DNA of 50,543 nucleotides, from the NCBI RefSeq assembly GCF_000445065.1, contig NZ_ATHO01000110.1, forward strand, positions 1-50,543. The letters are read 5' to 3'. Positions 10,003 to 18,193 of this stretch are shown in pieces; the stretch's first letter is position 1, and every line of letters starts with the position of its first letter. Under the pieces are notes generated by a model. The model was not told where the DNA came from, did no database searches, and worked only from the letters and a program-made list of their open reading frames with translations. A program made the translations under genes and the position numbers. This DNA is from Sphingobium quisquiliarum P25. Its GTDB lineage: Bacteria > Pseudomonadota > Alphaproteobacteria > Sphingomonadales > Sphingomonadaceae.

Positions 10003-11273
10003 TGAGGCGCTGGATCGGCTGGCTGCGGGGGCAGCCGGGCAACAGGCAGGTCATCCTCTATAGCGGGGGCGGCATGGTGGCGTTCCTGCTGTGGGCGAGC
10101 CTCGCCCCGGTGGACGAGGTGACCCATGGCCAGGGCCGGGTGATCCCGTCCAGCAAGGCGCAGGTCATCCAGTCGGCCGAGCCCGCGACGATCGAGGAGA
10201 TCCTCGTCCGCTCGGGGCAGAAGGTCGGCAAGGGGCAGTTGCTGGTGCGCCTGGACGATGCGCTGCTGGCGTCGGAACTGGGGCAGTTGCAGGCGGAGAC
10301 CCGCTCGCTCACCGCGCGCGCCGGGCGGCTGGAGCAGGAAGGCACGGGCACGGGCGCGGTCTGCGCCACGGGCGGGCCTGAATGCCAGCAGGAACGGGCG
10401 CTGGCCGCAGTCCGCCAGTCGGCGCTGCGCAGCAAGCAGGACGCCTTGTCCGCCCAGGTGGACCAGCGCCGCCGCGAACTGGGCGAGGCGCAGGCGACGA
10501 TCGACAGCCTCACCGGCAGCGTGCAGCTGGCGCGCCAGCGGGTCGGGATGCTGGAGCCGCTGGCCGCCAAGGCGATCATCCCGCAGACCGAACTGCTTGA
10601 TGCCAGGCGCGACCTGGTCGACGCTCAGGGCCGCCTCAACGCCGCCCAGCAGCAGGCCTCCCGCGCGTCCGCCGCGATCCGCGAGGCGCAGGCGCAACTG
10701 TCCGAGGCCCATTACCAGTTCCGTCAGGACGCGCTCAACGAACGCAGCCAGCTCGAAGCGAAGATCGCGGTCAACAGCGAATCCCTGCGCGGTGCGAAGG
10801 GCCGGGCGCAGCGCGCCGAAATCCGTTCCCCGGTGGACGGCGTGGTCAATGACGTGCAGGTGACCACCATCGGCGGGTTCGTCACCGCCGGGCAGAAGAT
10901 CATGCAGATCGTCCCCATCGGCGACAAGCTGCTGGTCGAAGCACGGGTCAAGCCCAACGACATCGCATTCATCAAGACCGGCGACCGCGCGGTCGTGAAG
11001 GTCACCGCCTACGACTTCTCCATCTATGGCGGCCTCACCGGCACCGTGCAGCAGGTCTCCGCCGACAGCGTCTATGACGAAACCACGCGCGAAGCCTATT
11101 TTACCGTCATCGTCGAAACAGACCGCGCCTGGCTCGGATCAGCCACACGCAAACTCCCCATCACTCCGGGCATGATATGTGATGTCGAAATCCTCACAGG
11201 ACAAAAATCCGTCCTCGCATACCTCCTCAAACCCATCATCAAAGCAAGAGAAGAAGCTCTGAGAGAACGGTGA
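9999..11273 (+). CDS. HlyD-family periplasmic adaptor of type I secretion
   Basis: 424 residues. One N-terminal transmembrane helix (residues ~22-42) is followed by a lipoyl-like half (VTHGQGRVIPSSKAQVIQS), a long alpha-helical hairpin (~95-290) rich in Gln/Glu/Arg, the second lipoyl half, and the beta-barrel with RSPVDGVVNDV near residue 278 and the family signature around GDRAVVKVTAYDF. This is the membrane-fusion subunit that bridges the ABC exporter and TolC. ATG overlaps the stop of the hydrolase gene. It is the last clear gene of the secretion operon; downstream base composition changes to AT-rich. Confidence 0.93.
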   Translation: MMRRWIGWLRGQPGNRQVILYSGGGMVAFLLWASLAPVDEVTHGQGRVIPSSKAQVIQSAEPATIEEILVRSGQKVGKGQLLVRLDDALLASELGQLQAETRSLTARAGRLEQEGTGTGAVCATGGPECQQERALAAVRQSALRSKQDALSAQVDQRRRELGEAQATIDSLTGSVQLARQRVGMLEPLAAKAIIPQTELLDARRDLVDAQGRLNAAQQQASRASAAIREAQAQLSEAHYQFRQDALNERSQLEAKIAVNSESLRGAKGRAQRAEIRSPVDGVVNDVQVTTIGGFVTAGQKIMQIVPIGDKLLVEARVKPNDIAFIKTGDRAVVKVTAYDFSIYGGLTGTVQQVSADSVYDETTREAYFTVIVETDRAWLGSATRKLPITPGMICDVEILTGQKSVLAYLLKPIIKAREEALRER

Positions 11274-11308
11274 TTTTATGTGATAGGTAATTCCGGGGGA
11301 GAACTGAG

Positions 11309-11686
11309 ATGAAAACACAGTCAAGGGGCTTTATCCAGCTCATAGGGCAAGATGATCTTTTTACGGCCTGCATCAGCCATTTACTGGAAGAGAGCGGGTT
11401 TGAGCTATGCGACTATGTGAAGCAAGTGGATGATTTCCAGGAAGTGAACAGGCCCTTTTTAGAGGGAATAACTGTAATATTAACCGGCAATGAAGTTGAC
11501 AGCGGCATAATAGCTAATATCGGCAAGGCTTATCCAAAATCATCTGTAATTATAATGACAGATGCCCCGAGGGAGTCTTACGCTTATTGGCAGCATGTGG
11601 TGTGTGTTGAGAACAGCGTCACAGTGGATGGGTTAGTCGAAACGATTGATAAGTCGCAGCCGGTAAGGCCTCTGGCAGGTTGCTGA
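11309..11686 (+). CDS. Small protein resembling a degenerate response-regulator receiver domain
   Basis: 125 residues, preceded by a strong ribosome-binding sequence (GGGGGAGAA). Alternating hydrophobic strands and amphipathic helices suggest a receiver-like (REC) fold: FIQLIG (strand 1), LFTACISHLLEE (helix 1), ITVILTG (strand 3), SSVIIMTD (strand 4), HVVCVENSV (strand 5). The acidic pair after strand 1 is shifted (GQDD) and no Asp follows strand 3, so phosphorylation is unlikely. No DNA-binding domain follows, although NarL/LuxR-type regulators usually have one. Its base composition is visibly AT-richer than both neighbours. Family assignment is by pattern only. It could be an intact anti-regulator or the stub of a truncated LuxR-type regulator. 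Confidence 0.6.
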   Translation: MKTQSRGFIQLIGQDDLFTACISHLLEESGFELCDYVKQVDDFQEVNRPFLEGITVILTGNEVDSGIIANIGKAYPKSSVIIMTDAPRESYAYWQHVVCVENSVTVDGLVETIDKSQPVRPLAGC

Positions 11687-11899
11687 GATCCATTTGCCGC
11701 TGACGCACCCATTTCACAATGGCTTCTCAAGGAAGGCCGCGGTGCCCCATGGCCAAATGCAGTTGTTGTGCCTCCGGGCATAAGCGATTGCGATACCATT
11801 CATGCCGACATCTGATTTTCCGCTGCCGGGGCGGACGGCTATCATTTGGGGCCTAAGATGCGTCTCCAATGGGCGAGCGCGGCATGAGCGGGAGCGGAG

Positions 11900-12634
11900 A
11901 TGAAGGCGGACAGTCTGGCGGGAAAGCATGTCGTCGTCGTAGGCGGGAGCCAGGGCATCGGGCTGGCGGTAGCGCGGCTGGCGGGCGATTGCGGCGCGCG
12001 GGTCACGATCATGGCGCGTAATCCGGGCCGGCTTGCCGAGGCCAAGGCAATGATCGGCGGCAGCGCGGCCGCCGTCTGCGACATCGCCGACGAGGCTTCG
12101 GTCGCCGCCGCCTTTGCCGATGTTCCTGAAATCGACCATCTCGTCGTCACCGCAGGCACTTTCGGGGTGGAAGGGCCGAAGCGATCCTTCGTCGAAGCGC
12201 TGCGCGAAGATCTGGAGCAGGTCGTAAGCGTGCGGATCTGGGGGCATTTCAACGTCGTACGCGGCGCGCGGGCTAAACTGGCCGAGCGCGCGACGATCAC
12301 GCTGTTTTCGGGCGCCGCCGCATGGCGTCCTGTGCCAGCGCTGGGCGAGGCGGCGAGCACCATGGCTGGGATGGACAGCTTCGCCCGCAATCTGACGGTC
12401 GAACTGGCGCCGGTCCGCGTGAATGTGATCGCGCCGGGCCCTGTCCAGTCTCCGGCGCTCGCGCGTCATTCGGGCCCTGCTTATGAGAAGATGCTGGCCC
12501 ATTTGGCCTCCACCTTGCCAAGCCGTTACGTCCCGACGACCGGGGATATTGCCGACGCGGTGCTGTTTGCGATGCGCAATCCCGCGCTGGCGGGCGCGGT
12601 TCTCCATGTCGATGGCGGCGCGACGCTGGTCTGA
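11900..12634 (+). CDS. Short-chain dehydrogenase/reductase family protein lacking the YxxxK motif
   Basis: 244 residues of classical SDR size and order. GGSQGIG (residues ~16-22) is the nucleotide-binding TGxxxGIG motif, VTAGTFG corresponds to the NNAG position, and FSGAAAW carries the expected Ser. At the place of the catalytic Tyr-x-x-x-Lys the sequence reads GEAASTMAGMDSFARN. Aligned to ordinary SDRs by the following helix and the VRVNVIAPGP strand, Tyr is Ala and Lys is Met. It is therefore either an SDR with an altered mechanism or a non-catalytic one. A purine-rich site (GGAGCGGAG) precedes the ATG. It is followed by the start of a broken VOC gene, presumably once its operon partner. 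Confidence 0.85.
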   Translation: MKADSLAGKHVVVVGGSQGIGLAVARLAGDCGARVTIMARNPGRLAEAKAMIGGSAAAVCDIADEASVAAAFADVPEIDHLVVTAGTFGVEGPKRSFVEALREDLEQVVSVRIWGHFNVVRGARAKLAERATITLFSGAAAWRPVPALGEAASTMAGMDSFARNLTVELAPVRVNVIAPGPVQSPALARHSGPAYEKMLAHLASTLPSRYVPTTGDIADAVLFAMRNPALAGAVLHVDGGATLV

Positions 12635-12682
12635 CGCGGTACGCTGGCGCGGCTTGCTTCGATAATCAGGAGGATAAATGCC

Positions 12683-12790
12683 ATGTTGTTCGAGCGGGTG
12701 GATCGCGTCATCGCTGTGGTGGATGATATCGACAAACTGCCGCGTGGCGCATCCGGTAACGGCTGGGACTTTCGCCCGCGACGGCGGTGA
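12683..12790 (+). pseudogene. 5' stub of a VOC (glyoxalase/dioxygenase superfamily) gene
   Basis: A perfect ribosome-binding site (AGGAGG) precedes ATG at 12683. The first residues, MLFERVDRVIAVVDDIDKL, are a typical first strand and helix of a vicinal-oxygen-chelate protein. After residue ~19 (about base 12741) the similarity stops, and the frame runs into the complement of the AraC gene and ends at 12790 after 35 codons. A complete VOC protein needs 120 residues or more. The gene is therefore truncated by a rearrangement, and the breakpoint lies inside the present 3' end of the convergent regulator gene. Confidence 0.7.
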
Positions 12791-13679
12791 ATATGCGAGC
12801 GAAGGTGCGCGCGCTCGAATAGCCGAGGCTTTCCGCCACATCCTCCACCGACCGCCTCGTCCTTTTCAGGATGTCCTTTGCGATGTCCACGCGCAATCTG
12901 GTCAAATAGGCGAACGGCGTTTCGCCTATGGTGCTACGGAAATGTTCCGCCAGCTTGGACCGTGAGCAGCAGCCGGCCGCGGCAAGCGTGCCCAGATGCC
13001 AGCGCCGCCCCGGATGATCGTGCATTGCGCGCAACACTTTCGAGACGATCGGATCGTTCAGCCCCTTCAGCCAGCCACTTTCGTGCGGTGTTTCGGCCAG
13101 CCATGTCCTCAGCGCAGCGGTAAGCAGCAGTTCGATGATCCTGAGGGAAATGGCTTCATAGCCGAAAACATGCCGCTGCCGCTCAATGGCGATGAAATCA
13201 GCGGTCGCCGCCAGCCACGGGCGAATGGCCGGATCGAGTCGACGAAAGACCATCAGGGCAGGCAAGTGGGCAAGCAGTTGATCGGAACCGGGCCGATCGA
13301 ACATGATCAGCCCGGATGTCATCACCAATGCAGGCGGCGCGGTTCCGATTTTGAGCAACAACGGCTCGCTCAAGCCATTGTCATGCGACCATATCGGCAG
13401 ATTATCGCGTTTCAGAATATCCTGGATGCCGGAGATCACTGGATCTTCCCCCATGGCGATGCGATGCGGCAAGCCATGGGGAAGCAGAACCAGATCGCCT
13501 GCACCCACATGATGGCTTTCGCCTTGCGCCGAAACCCAGCCTTGCCCCTTGGTTACATAGTGAAAAAGCGAGCCGCCGCTGGAGGCGAGATCGACTCCAG
13601 AGTCTTCGCCAAGACGGGTTTCGGCAAGGAGGGGCGCCGCCGCGCGGAGACCGCAGAGAATTGAAGCGACCAGATCCAT
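12708..13679 (-). CDS. AraC-family transcriptional regulator with N-terminal cupin domain
   Basis: 323 residues from ATG at 13679; a TTG six codons upstream is possible but has no better binding site. The N-terminal half is a cupin-like sensor (GGSLFHYVTKGQGWV, then GDLVLLPHGLPHRI). The C-terminal half carries two helix-turn-helix motifs of AraC type: WHLGTLAAAGCCSRSKLAEHF and, near residue 285, VEDVAESLGYSSARTFARIF followed by GESPSRYR. The normal end of the protein is close to that PSRYR motif. The last ~15 residues (RMRHAAVCRYHPPQR) read through the antisense of the VOC stub and are probably acquired. Divergent from the Rieske oxygenase gene across about 100 bp, it is a candidate regulator of that oxygenase (inference). 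Confidence 0.87.
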   Translation of the reverse strand: MDLVASILCGLRAAAPLLAETRLGEDSGVDLASSGGSLFHYVTKGQGWVSAQGESHHVGAGDLVLLPHGLPHRIAMGEDPVISGIQDILKRDNLPIWSHDNGLSEPLLLKIGTAPPALVMTSGLIMFDRPGSDQLLAHLPALMVFRRLDPAIRPWLAATADFIAIERQRHVFGYEAISLRIIELLLTAALRTWLAETPHESGWLKGLNDPIVSKVLRAMHDHPGRRWHLGTLAAAGCCSRSKLAEHFRSTIGETPFAYLTRLRVDIAKDILKRTRRSVEDVAESLGYSSARTFARIFTAVAGESPSRYRMRHAAVCRYHPPQR

Positions 13680-13780
13680 CTGGACTGATTGTACCAAGTT
13701 TAAAACTATGAGGCCATTCTAATCCAGTGATCAGCGGGATACAGATCTTATCAGAACTTATAATTGCTGGGAGAGATGCG

Positions 13781-14845
13781 ATGTACCCGTTGGGTGAGGC
13801 TCAAAAGCCATGGCCTGAAAACCAGTGGTATATCGCCGCCACGACCCAGGAGGTCGGGCCCGGCACATTGCTCGGCCGCCGCCTGCTCGGAAAGAGGGTC
13901 GTTCTCTTTCGCGACACGGCGGGAAAGGCGCATGCCTTGTCTGGCCTGTGTCCGCACCGGATGATGCCGATGGAGCTTGGCAAGCATCTGGGCGACCTCA
14001 TCGAATGCGCCTATCACGGGCTCGTCTTCGACAGGAACGGTGCCTGCGCCGCTGCCCCCACCTCTCGCAGCGTGCCCGGCTGCTCTCTCACGCGATATCC
14101 GCTGGCCGAGACAGGGCCGCTGCTGTGGATCTGGATGGGCGATCCAGACATGGCCGACAGTGTGCCGCTACCCAGGACCGACTTCGTGGGGATCGGCGTG
14201 CCCGGCTGGCGGGTGGACGTGGCGGGCTATTTCCATCTCAAGGCGCGCTATACTCTGCTTGTCGACAATCTTTTCGATCTCAGCCACCTCAGTTACATTC
14301 ACGCCAGTATTGTTGGGGATCCAAAAAATAATACGCTGCCCTTGGAAGAAGCCGCCTTCGTCGAGGATGACGGCCGCACCTTCTTCCAGCGCGTCAGGGA
14401 CGATTTTTCATCGCAAGACGATTATCACCGGTTTCTCGACCCGCGCATGGGTGAAAGAATGTGCGCGGGTTTCCAGACAGAGATGATCGCGCCCGGACTG
14501 ATCAGGGCCGGAGACGTACATTGGTGCGGCCCGGACAGGCGGACCGCGCCGGTCGGTTACAGCAACTTCAATCACGCTTTTACCCCGGAAAGTGAACATT
14601 CCACCCATTATTGGACTTTTCTTTCCAGGAATTACGATACTAGCAATGACATGACGAGCGCGCGCCAGGTCGAACAGAATAATGCCGTGGTGGCGCAGGA
14701 TATCGATGCGCTTGAAGCGATCGAAACTGCGTTGCAACAGGGAAACCTGCCGCCCGAGATTTCCATGAAACAGGATTTGGGCGGAATGCGCGCGCGGCTG
14801 CGCCTGATCCAGATGATCAACAGAGAAGCGGCTGCCCAAGCGTGA
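13781..14845 (+). CDS. Rieske non-heme iron oxygenase, alpha subunit (vanillate demethylase-like)
   Basis: 354 residues. The Rieske [2Fe-2S] site is complete: C57-x-H59 (in CPHRMMPM) and C76-x2-H79 (in CAYHG). The mononuclear iron site shows D166, H169 and H174 (DLSHLSYIH). Length and the single-domain C-terminal half fit monomer-type oxygenases such as vanillate or dicamba O-demethylase, which take electrons from a separate reductase; none is encoded nearby. Substrate cannot be read from sequence, but an aromatic ether or similar compound is likely. ATG 13781 was chosen because GGGAGAG lies just upstream; a GTG at 13727 opens the frame but has no such site. Divergent from the AraC gene. Confidence 0.9.
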   Translation: MYPLGEAQKPWPENQWYIAATTQEVGPGTLLGRRLLGKRVVLFRDTAGKAHALSGLCPHRMMPMELGKHLGDLIECAYHGLVFDRNGACAAAPTSRSVPGCSLTRYPLAETGPLLWIWMGDPDMADSVPLPRTDFVGIGVPGWRVDVAGYFHLKARYTLLVDNLFDLSHLSYIHASIVGDPKNNTLPLEEAAFVEDDGRTFFQRVRDDFSSQDDYHRFLDPRMGERMCAGFQTEMIAPGLIRAGDVHWCGPDRRTAPVGYSNFNHAFTPESEHSTHYWTFLSRNYDTSNDMTSARQVEQNNAVVAQDIDALEAIETALQQGNLPPEISMKQDLGGMRARLRLIQMINREAAAQA

Positions 14846-15027
14846 ATCGCGACTGGTGCGGGTGCTGCTTGAACAGGTGAGCGGCGCTTGCCGAGATGGT
14901 ACTTCCGTCAGGATGCTTCGGCGCGGAATTTCCAGTTCGCGCCGTCCGGTTGTAAGTCTTTGCCCTTCCAACTGACGGCCGGAACGGGGCGCGATCCTTC
15001 TGGAAAGCGCCCCACCATTTGGCCGGA

Positions 15028-17415
15028 TCAATATTTGAATCGGGCTTCGATGCCGAAGGTTCGTGGATTGATGACTGTACGTTTATAGTAGCGCAGCACC
15101 ACGCCATCATTGAGGCCGACGCGAGAACGGTCATTGGCAACCGACGCGACGGCATATTTGTCGAAGATATTGTTGGCGAACAATCCGATACTGTATTTGT
15201 CCGTTTCATACCCCAGCGATGCGCGATGCAGGACATAGCCGGGCAGTTTGTCGCCGAAGGCGCGGTCCCAGCCGAGCCGCGTTACCACATTTCCGCGGTA
15301 GGTGGCGGTCCAGTTGCCGACGATGCTGCCGTCGCCGAACGGATGAGAGTAGGTCGCGCCCAGGCTGCCGCTGTTCTTGGCCGAACCGGGCAGGCGATCG
15401 CCCGAAAGCGCGTCCAACTGGACGGGAACGCTGGGATAAGTGCCAGCCGGATCGTTCACGGCGATGACGGCGGGCACATCCTGGGTCAACTTGGCATTGA
15501 CGTAGGAATAGGTTCCCTGGATCGATAATCCCGGCAAGGGCCGTAGCTGGAACGAAGTTTCGAACCCTTCGGACTTCGCCTTGCCGCCATTCACCGTAAT
15601 GCCGACAATGCCGTTCAACGTCGCGGAATCCACTTGGATGCCGTCCCATTTGATCTGGAAGACGTTGAAGTTGAACGTCAGCTTGCGATCGAAGAACTGG
15701 GTGCGAATGCCGATTTCCGCATTCTTGGTGGTATCCGGGCCATATTGGAGTTCATTCGGCAGGCCGCAGACATTTTGCGCTGGTGGCGGCTTCAATATGG
15801 GTGGGCAAGGCGCGACGGAGTTTGGGCCGCCAATGCGATACCCCTTACTGTACGTCGCATAGAGCATGACGTCCGGCGTGAAGTTGTAGGAAGTGTTGAA
15901 CTTCCATACCGTCCCGCTCTTCTTCGCACTGCCGCCTGCCGCTTCAGCATCATAGGGGCTGAGCGGATCGCCCAGCAACGGGGTCACGGCCCGCCCCCTG
16001 ATGTTCGATTTATATTGAAACCAGCGGGCACCAGCAGTCACCTGCCACTCCGGCGTGACGTGGAACGTGCCTTCGCCGAAGATCGCCTTTTCAGTGATTT
16101 TCGAACTTGTGTAGGAGGCGTATTCAATCTCTTCGGGATTGGTCGCCAGGTCGACCCAGGGATGGCCCGGAATAATCTCATGATAGTCGTTTTGCAGCTT
16201 CTGTTCGTTATAGAAGCCGCCTATCACCCAGTTGAAGGGGCCGCCATGGCGTGAAACGAAGCGTACTTCCTGGTTGAACTGCTTTCGGCTGTTGACGCTT
16301 TCATTATAGCTCGAAAAGGCGGGAAAGGTTTCGTAACCATAGTCGAGATCGAGCAACAGGTCGGTATTGTCCAATGTTCGGACATTACGCACATTGGTAT
16401 AGGCGGTCGTCGCAACAAGATCGGCGAAGTCGGCGATGTTCGCATTGACCTCCATACTGCCAAGATGTGCGCGGCGGTTCACTGGTTCCAGATAGCGCGC
16501 GCCATTTTCATAGCGGCCGGTCCCCAGCACTCCATTGCTGTTATACTGGCCGCCATCGGTCTTCGTCCGCTGGAAGGCGTAGGTGAAGTTGACCGACAAA
16601 TCCGGGTTGAATTCGACCAGCAACTGGTTGCGGGTGGTGAATGTCTTTTCGAAATTCACGTCCTTGCGGGCGGCGAGGTTCGCCGCATAGTCAGCATCCG
16701 TTACGCCGCCGGGGCCGCTGGGCTGCGGAAAGGACACGCCCGGTTCCTGGAGCAGAAGCGGAGAATCGATGAAGCCGGGATCATAATAATAGCCGGTGGC
16801 CGAACGGAAGGCGACATGATCCCGGATGATCGGGATGTTGATGACGCCGTCCAGCTGGAACCCGGCTTTGCCACTATGATCCTTTCCATAGAGACGGCCA
16901 TGCACTTCGCCGCCGATGGCCGTCAGGTCAGGGCGATTGGGTATGTTGCGGATCGCGCCAGCGAGCGTGCCGAGGCCGTAGAGCGTGCCCTGCGGCCCAA
17001 GCAATGTTTCGACCCGCGCGATGTCCAAAAGCTTGAAGTCATAATAGAGAGGAACCTCGCCTAAATAGACGCCAAGAGCGTCGTCATAGGAAAGACCTGT
17101 CGAATCAGTGTCGGAAGCATTGAGACCACGAAGTACGATCGTTCCGGTCGATCCGGGCCCGGTGTCCGAAATCGTCATACCGGGCGTAAAGTCCGCTAGA
17201 TCACGGACATCGTCGATCCGCTGCCTGGACAATTGCTCTGCACCGATGGCAGTGATGTTGATCGGTACGTCCTGAATTGTGACTTCCCGGCGAGTGCCGG
17301 TCACGATGATCTCGTTGGCGTCACCATCTTGTGTGGCACCTTGCGCGATAGCCGGAGTGGTTCCGGCGCCCATCAATATGGTCGCGCCTAACAGCGTGTT
17401 CCGAAACAATTTCAT
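15028..17415 (-). CDS. TonB-dependent outer-membrane receptor
   Basis: 795 residues with a signal peptide (MKLFRNTLLGATILMGAG, cleavage after AIAQG). A TonB-box/plug start follows (IIVTGTRREVTIQDVPINI), then a plug domain and a 22-strand barrel ending in the family's aromatic C-terminus (FGIEARFKY). It lacks siderophore-receptor hallmarks and resembles the large group of sphingomonad receptors used for carbohydrates and aromatic or organic nitrogen compounds. ATG 17415 is preceded by GGAGTGACT. It is convergent with the Rieske gene (182-bp gap) and divergent from the guanidine operon across 778 bp containing two operator-like inverted repeats, so it may be co-regulated with either module. The ligand is unknown. 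Confidence 0.93.
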   Translation of the reverse strand: MKLFRNTLLGATILMGAGTTPAIAQGATQDGDANEIIVTGTRREVTIQDVPINITAIGAEQLSRQRIDDVRDLADFTPGMTISDTGPGSTGTIVLRGLNASDTDSTGLSYDDALGVYLGEVPLYYDFKLLDIARVETLLGPQGTLYGLGTLAGAIRNIPNRPDLTAIGGEVHGRLYGKDHSGKAGFQLDGVINIPIIRDHVAFRSATGYYYDPGFIDSPLLLQEPGVSFPQPSGPGGVTDADYAANLAARKDVNFEKTFTTRNQLLVEFNPDLSVNFTYAFQRTKTDGGQYNSNGVLGTGRYENGARYLEPVNRRAHLGSMEVNANIADFADLVATTAYTNVRNVRTLDNTDLLLDLDYGYETFPAFSSYNESVNSRKQFNQEVRFVSRHGGPFNWVIGGFYNEQKLQNDYHEIIPGHPWVDLATNPEEIEYASYTSSKITEKAIFGEGTFHVTPEWQVTAGARWFQYKSNIRGRAVTPLLGDPLSPYDAEAAGGSAKKSGTVWKFNTSYNFTPDVMLYATYSKGYRIGGPNSVAPCPPILKPPPAQNVCGLPNELQYGPDTTKNAEIGIRTQFFDRKLTFNFNVFQIKWDGIQVDSATLNGIVGITVNGGKAKSEGFETSFQLRPLPGLSIQGTYSYVNAKLTQDVPAVIAVNDPAGTYPSVPVQLDALSGDRLPGSAKNSGSLGATYSHPFGDGSIVGNWTATYRGNVVTRLGWDRAFGDKLPGYVLHRASLGYETDKYSIGLFANNIFDKYAVASVANDRSRVGLNDGVVLRYYKRTVINPRTFGIEARFKY

Positions 17416-17782
17416 AGTCACTCCGACCCCCTTGCGGTTGAGCCTTTAAGTGACATCCCTCCCATTGGCGCTCTGGCCGGACCGGCGCCTTGTCAGATTG
17501 CTTGTTGGCCTGTCGGCTCTGATATTCATGGCGCAGCCGCTTTTCCCGGCGGACGTGCTGGAACAAGTGTTGCCGTGCTGACCTGTTCTTCGATCATTTC
17601 GCGAATCTATCGGCAGGCCTGCCATGCTCAAAGAACCGGCGAGCATCACGGGCGGCATGTCATCCGCCATTATTGCGCTGCTGGCCTGAATTCGATCCAC
17701 TTGCCCTCGCTTCAATTGTCGTACTTCGGACTTCAACCTTCCCGCTTCGGCATTTCGGCCTACAATCACTGACACGGTATGG

Positions 17783-17810
17783 ATATTACCTAACGCGTCA
17801 AGCGTAATAT
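17783..17810. promoter_or_regulatory. Operator-like inverted repeat, site 1
   Basis: ATATTAC (17783-17789) and GTAATAT (17804-17810) form a perfect 7-bp inverted repeat separated by 14 bp. Half-site centres are 21 bp apart, two helical turns. The same half-sites and spacing recur at 18107-18134. NikR proteins bind 6-bp inverted half-sites separated by 16 bp, so a similar tetrameric ribbon-helix-helix protein is a plausible ligand. The NikR-like gene at 20919 lies in the operon downstream. Which promoter this site serves is not known; it lies about 370 bp from both flanking genes. Confidence 0.55.
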
Positions 17811-18041
17811 TTTTGCGCCTGCTCAGTATGAGCGAAATCTATATTGCGGTGCGTAAAAATGGCTTGTTTAGGGCCTTTTCGATTTTACCCCTTCGGATTT
17901 TCCGAGCCATGTTCGGCTATGCTGCCGTCCCACCGCCGAAGGTGTCCCGGCCGATTCGCGAATGAGTCTGCTCTTCCGAATCGTTGTTCATGGGCATCGC
18001 GGAAAACCAAGTATATCGGGCGTTCATGAAGTAAGCTGACC

Positions 18042-18096
18042 GTGCTGCAACGGGCACCGGACTCCAAGTGAGCTCAGGTGTTTGCGGTCGCAGCAC
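18042..18096 (+). other. Stem-loop in the leader region of the guanidine operon
   Basis: GTGCTGC (18042-18048) pairs perfectly with GCAGCAC (18090-18096), and inside it GCACC (18054-18058) can pair with GGTGT (18077-18081). The element lies about 100 bp before the first gene. By eye it lacks the conserved blocks of the known guanidine riboswitch classes. It may be a structured leader or chance, and whether it is even transcribed is unknown. Confidence 0.3.
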
Positions 18097-18106
18097 CTGC
18101 TCAACA

Positions 18107-18134
18107 TTATTACTTTTTTTTGGGCTTGTAATAT
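18107..18134. promoter_or_regulatory. Operator-like inverted repeat, site 2, 60 bp before the guanidine operon
   Basis: TTATTAC (18107-18113) and GTAATAT (18128-18134) are separated by exactly 14 bp. This repeats site 1 with one base changed in the left half, while the spacer sequences are unrelated, which suggests that only the half-sites are conserved. The spacer holds a run of eight T. The site ends 59 bp before the ATG of the first operon gene, a position suited to repression at the promoter. Likely ligand: the NikR-like protein encoded in the operon (inference). Confidence 0.6.
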
Positions 18135-18193
18135 TCCTCCCAAGGCAGCAGGATCAGTCATGACGATGTTGCACTGCGAAAGGGGATCGAATC

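Larger units (their letters stand above)
17416..18193. other. Gene-free divergent control region
   Basis: No convincing gene was found in these 778 bp between the TonB receptor and the guanidine operon. The frames that exist have neither family similarity nor a ribosome-binding site. The region is AT-richer than its surroundings around 17770-17900 and 18100-18140 and contains two inverted repeats of the same design (listed separately) and a small stem-loop at 18042-18096. It should hold both divergent promoters. Confidence 0.6.

Noticed and set aside
12678-12965. A plus-strand frame from 12678 overlapping the AraC gene
   Set aside because: It is out of frame with the VOC stub, which has the real binding site and family-like sequence, and the rest is antisense to AraC.
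17446-17775. A 109-codon minus-strand frame in the divergent control region
   Set aside because: No ribosome-binding site, no recognisable domain, and it continues into the leader of the TonB receptor gene.
18114-18121. Run of eight T as the U-tract of an intrinsic terminator or attenuator before the guanidine operon
   Set aside because: No stem ends directly at the run (the nearest, GCAGCAC, ends 17 bases earlier), and the run is exactly the spacer part of the second inverted repeat.
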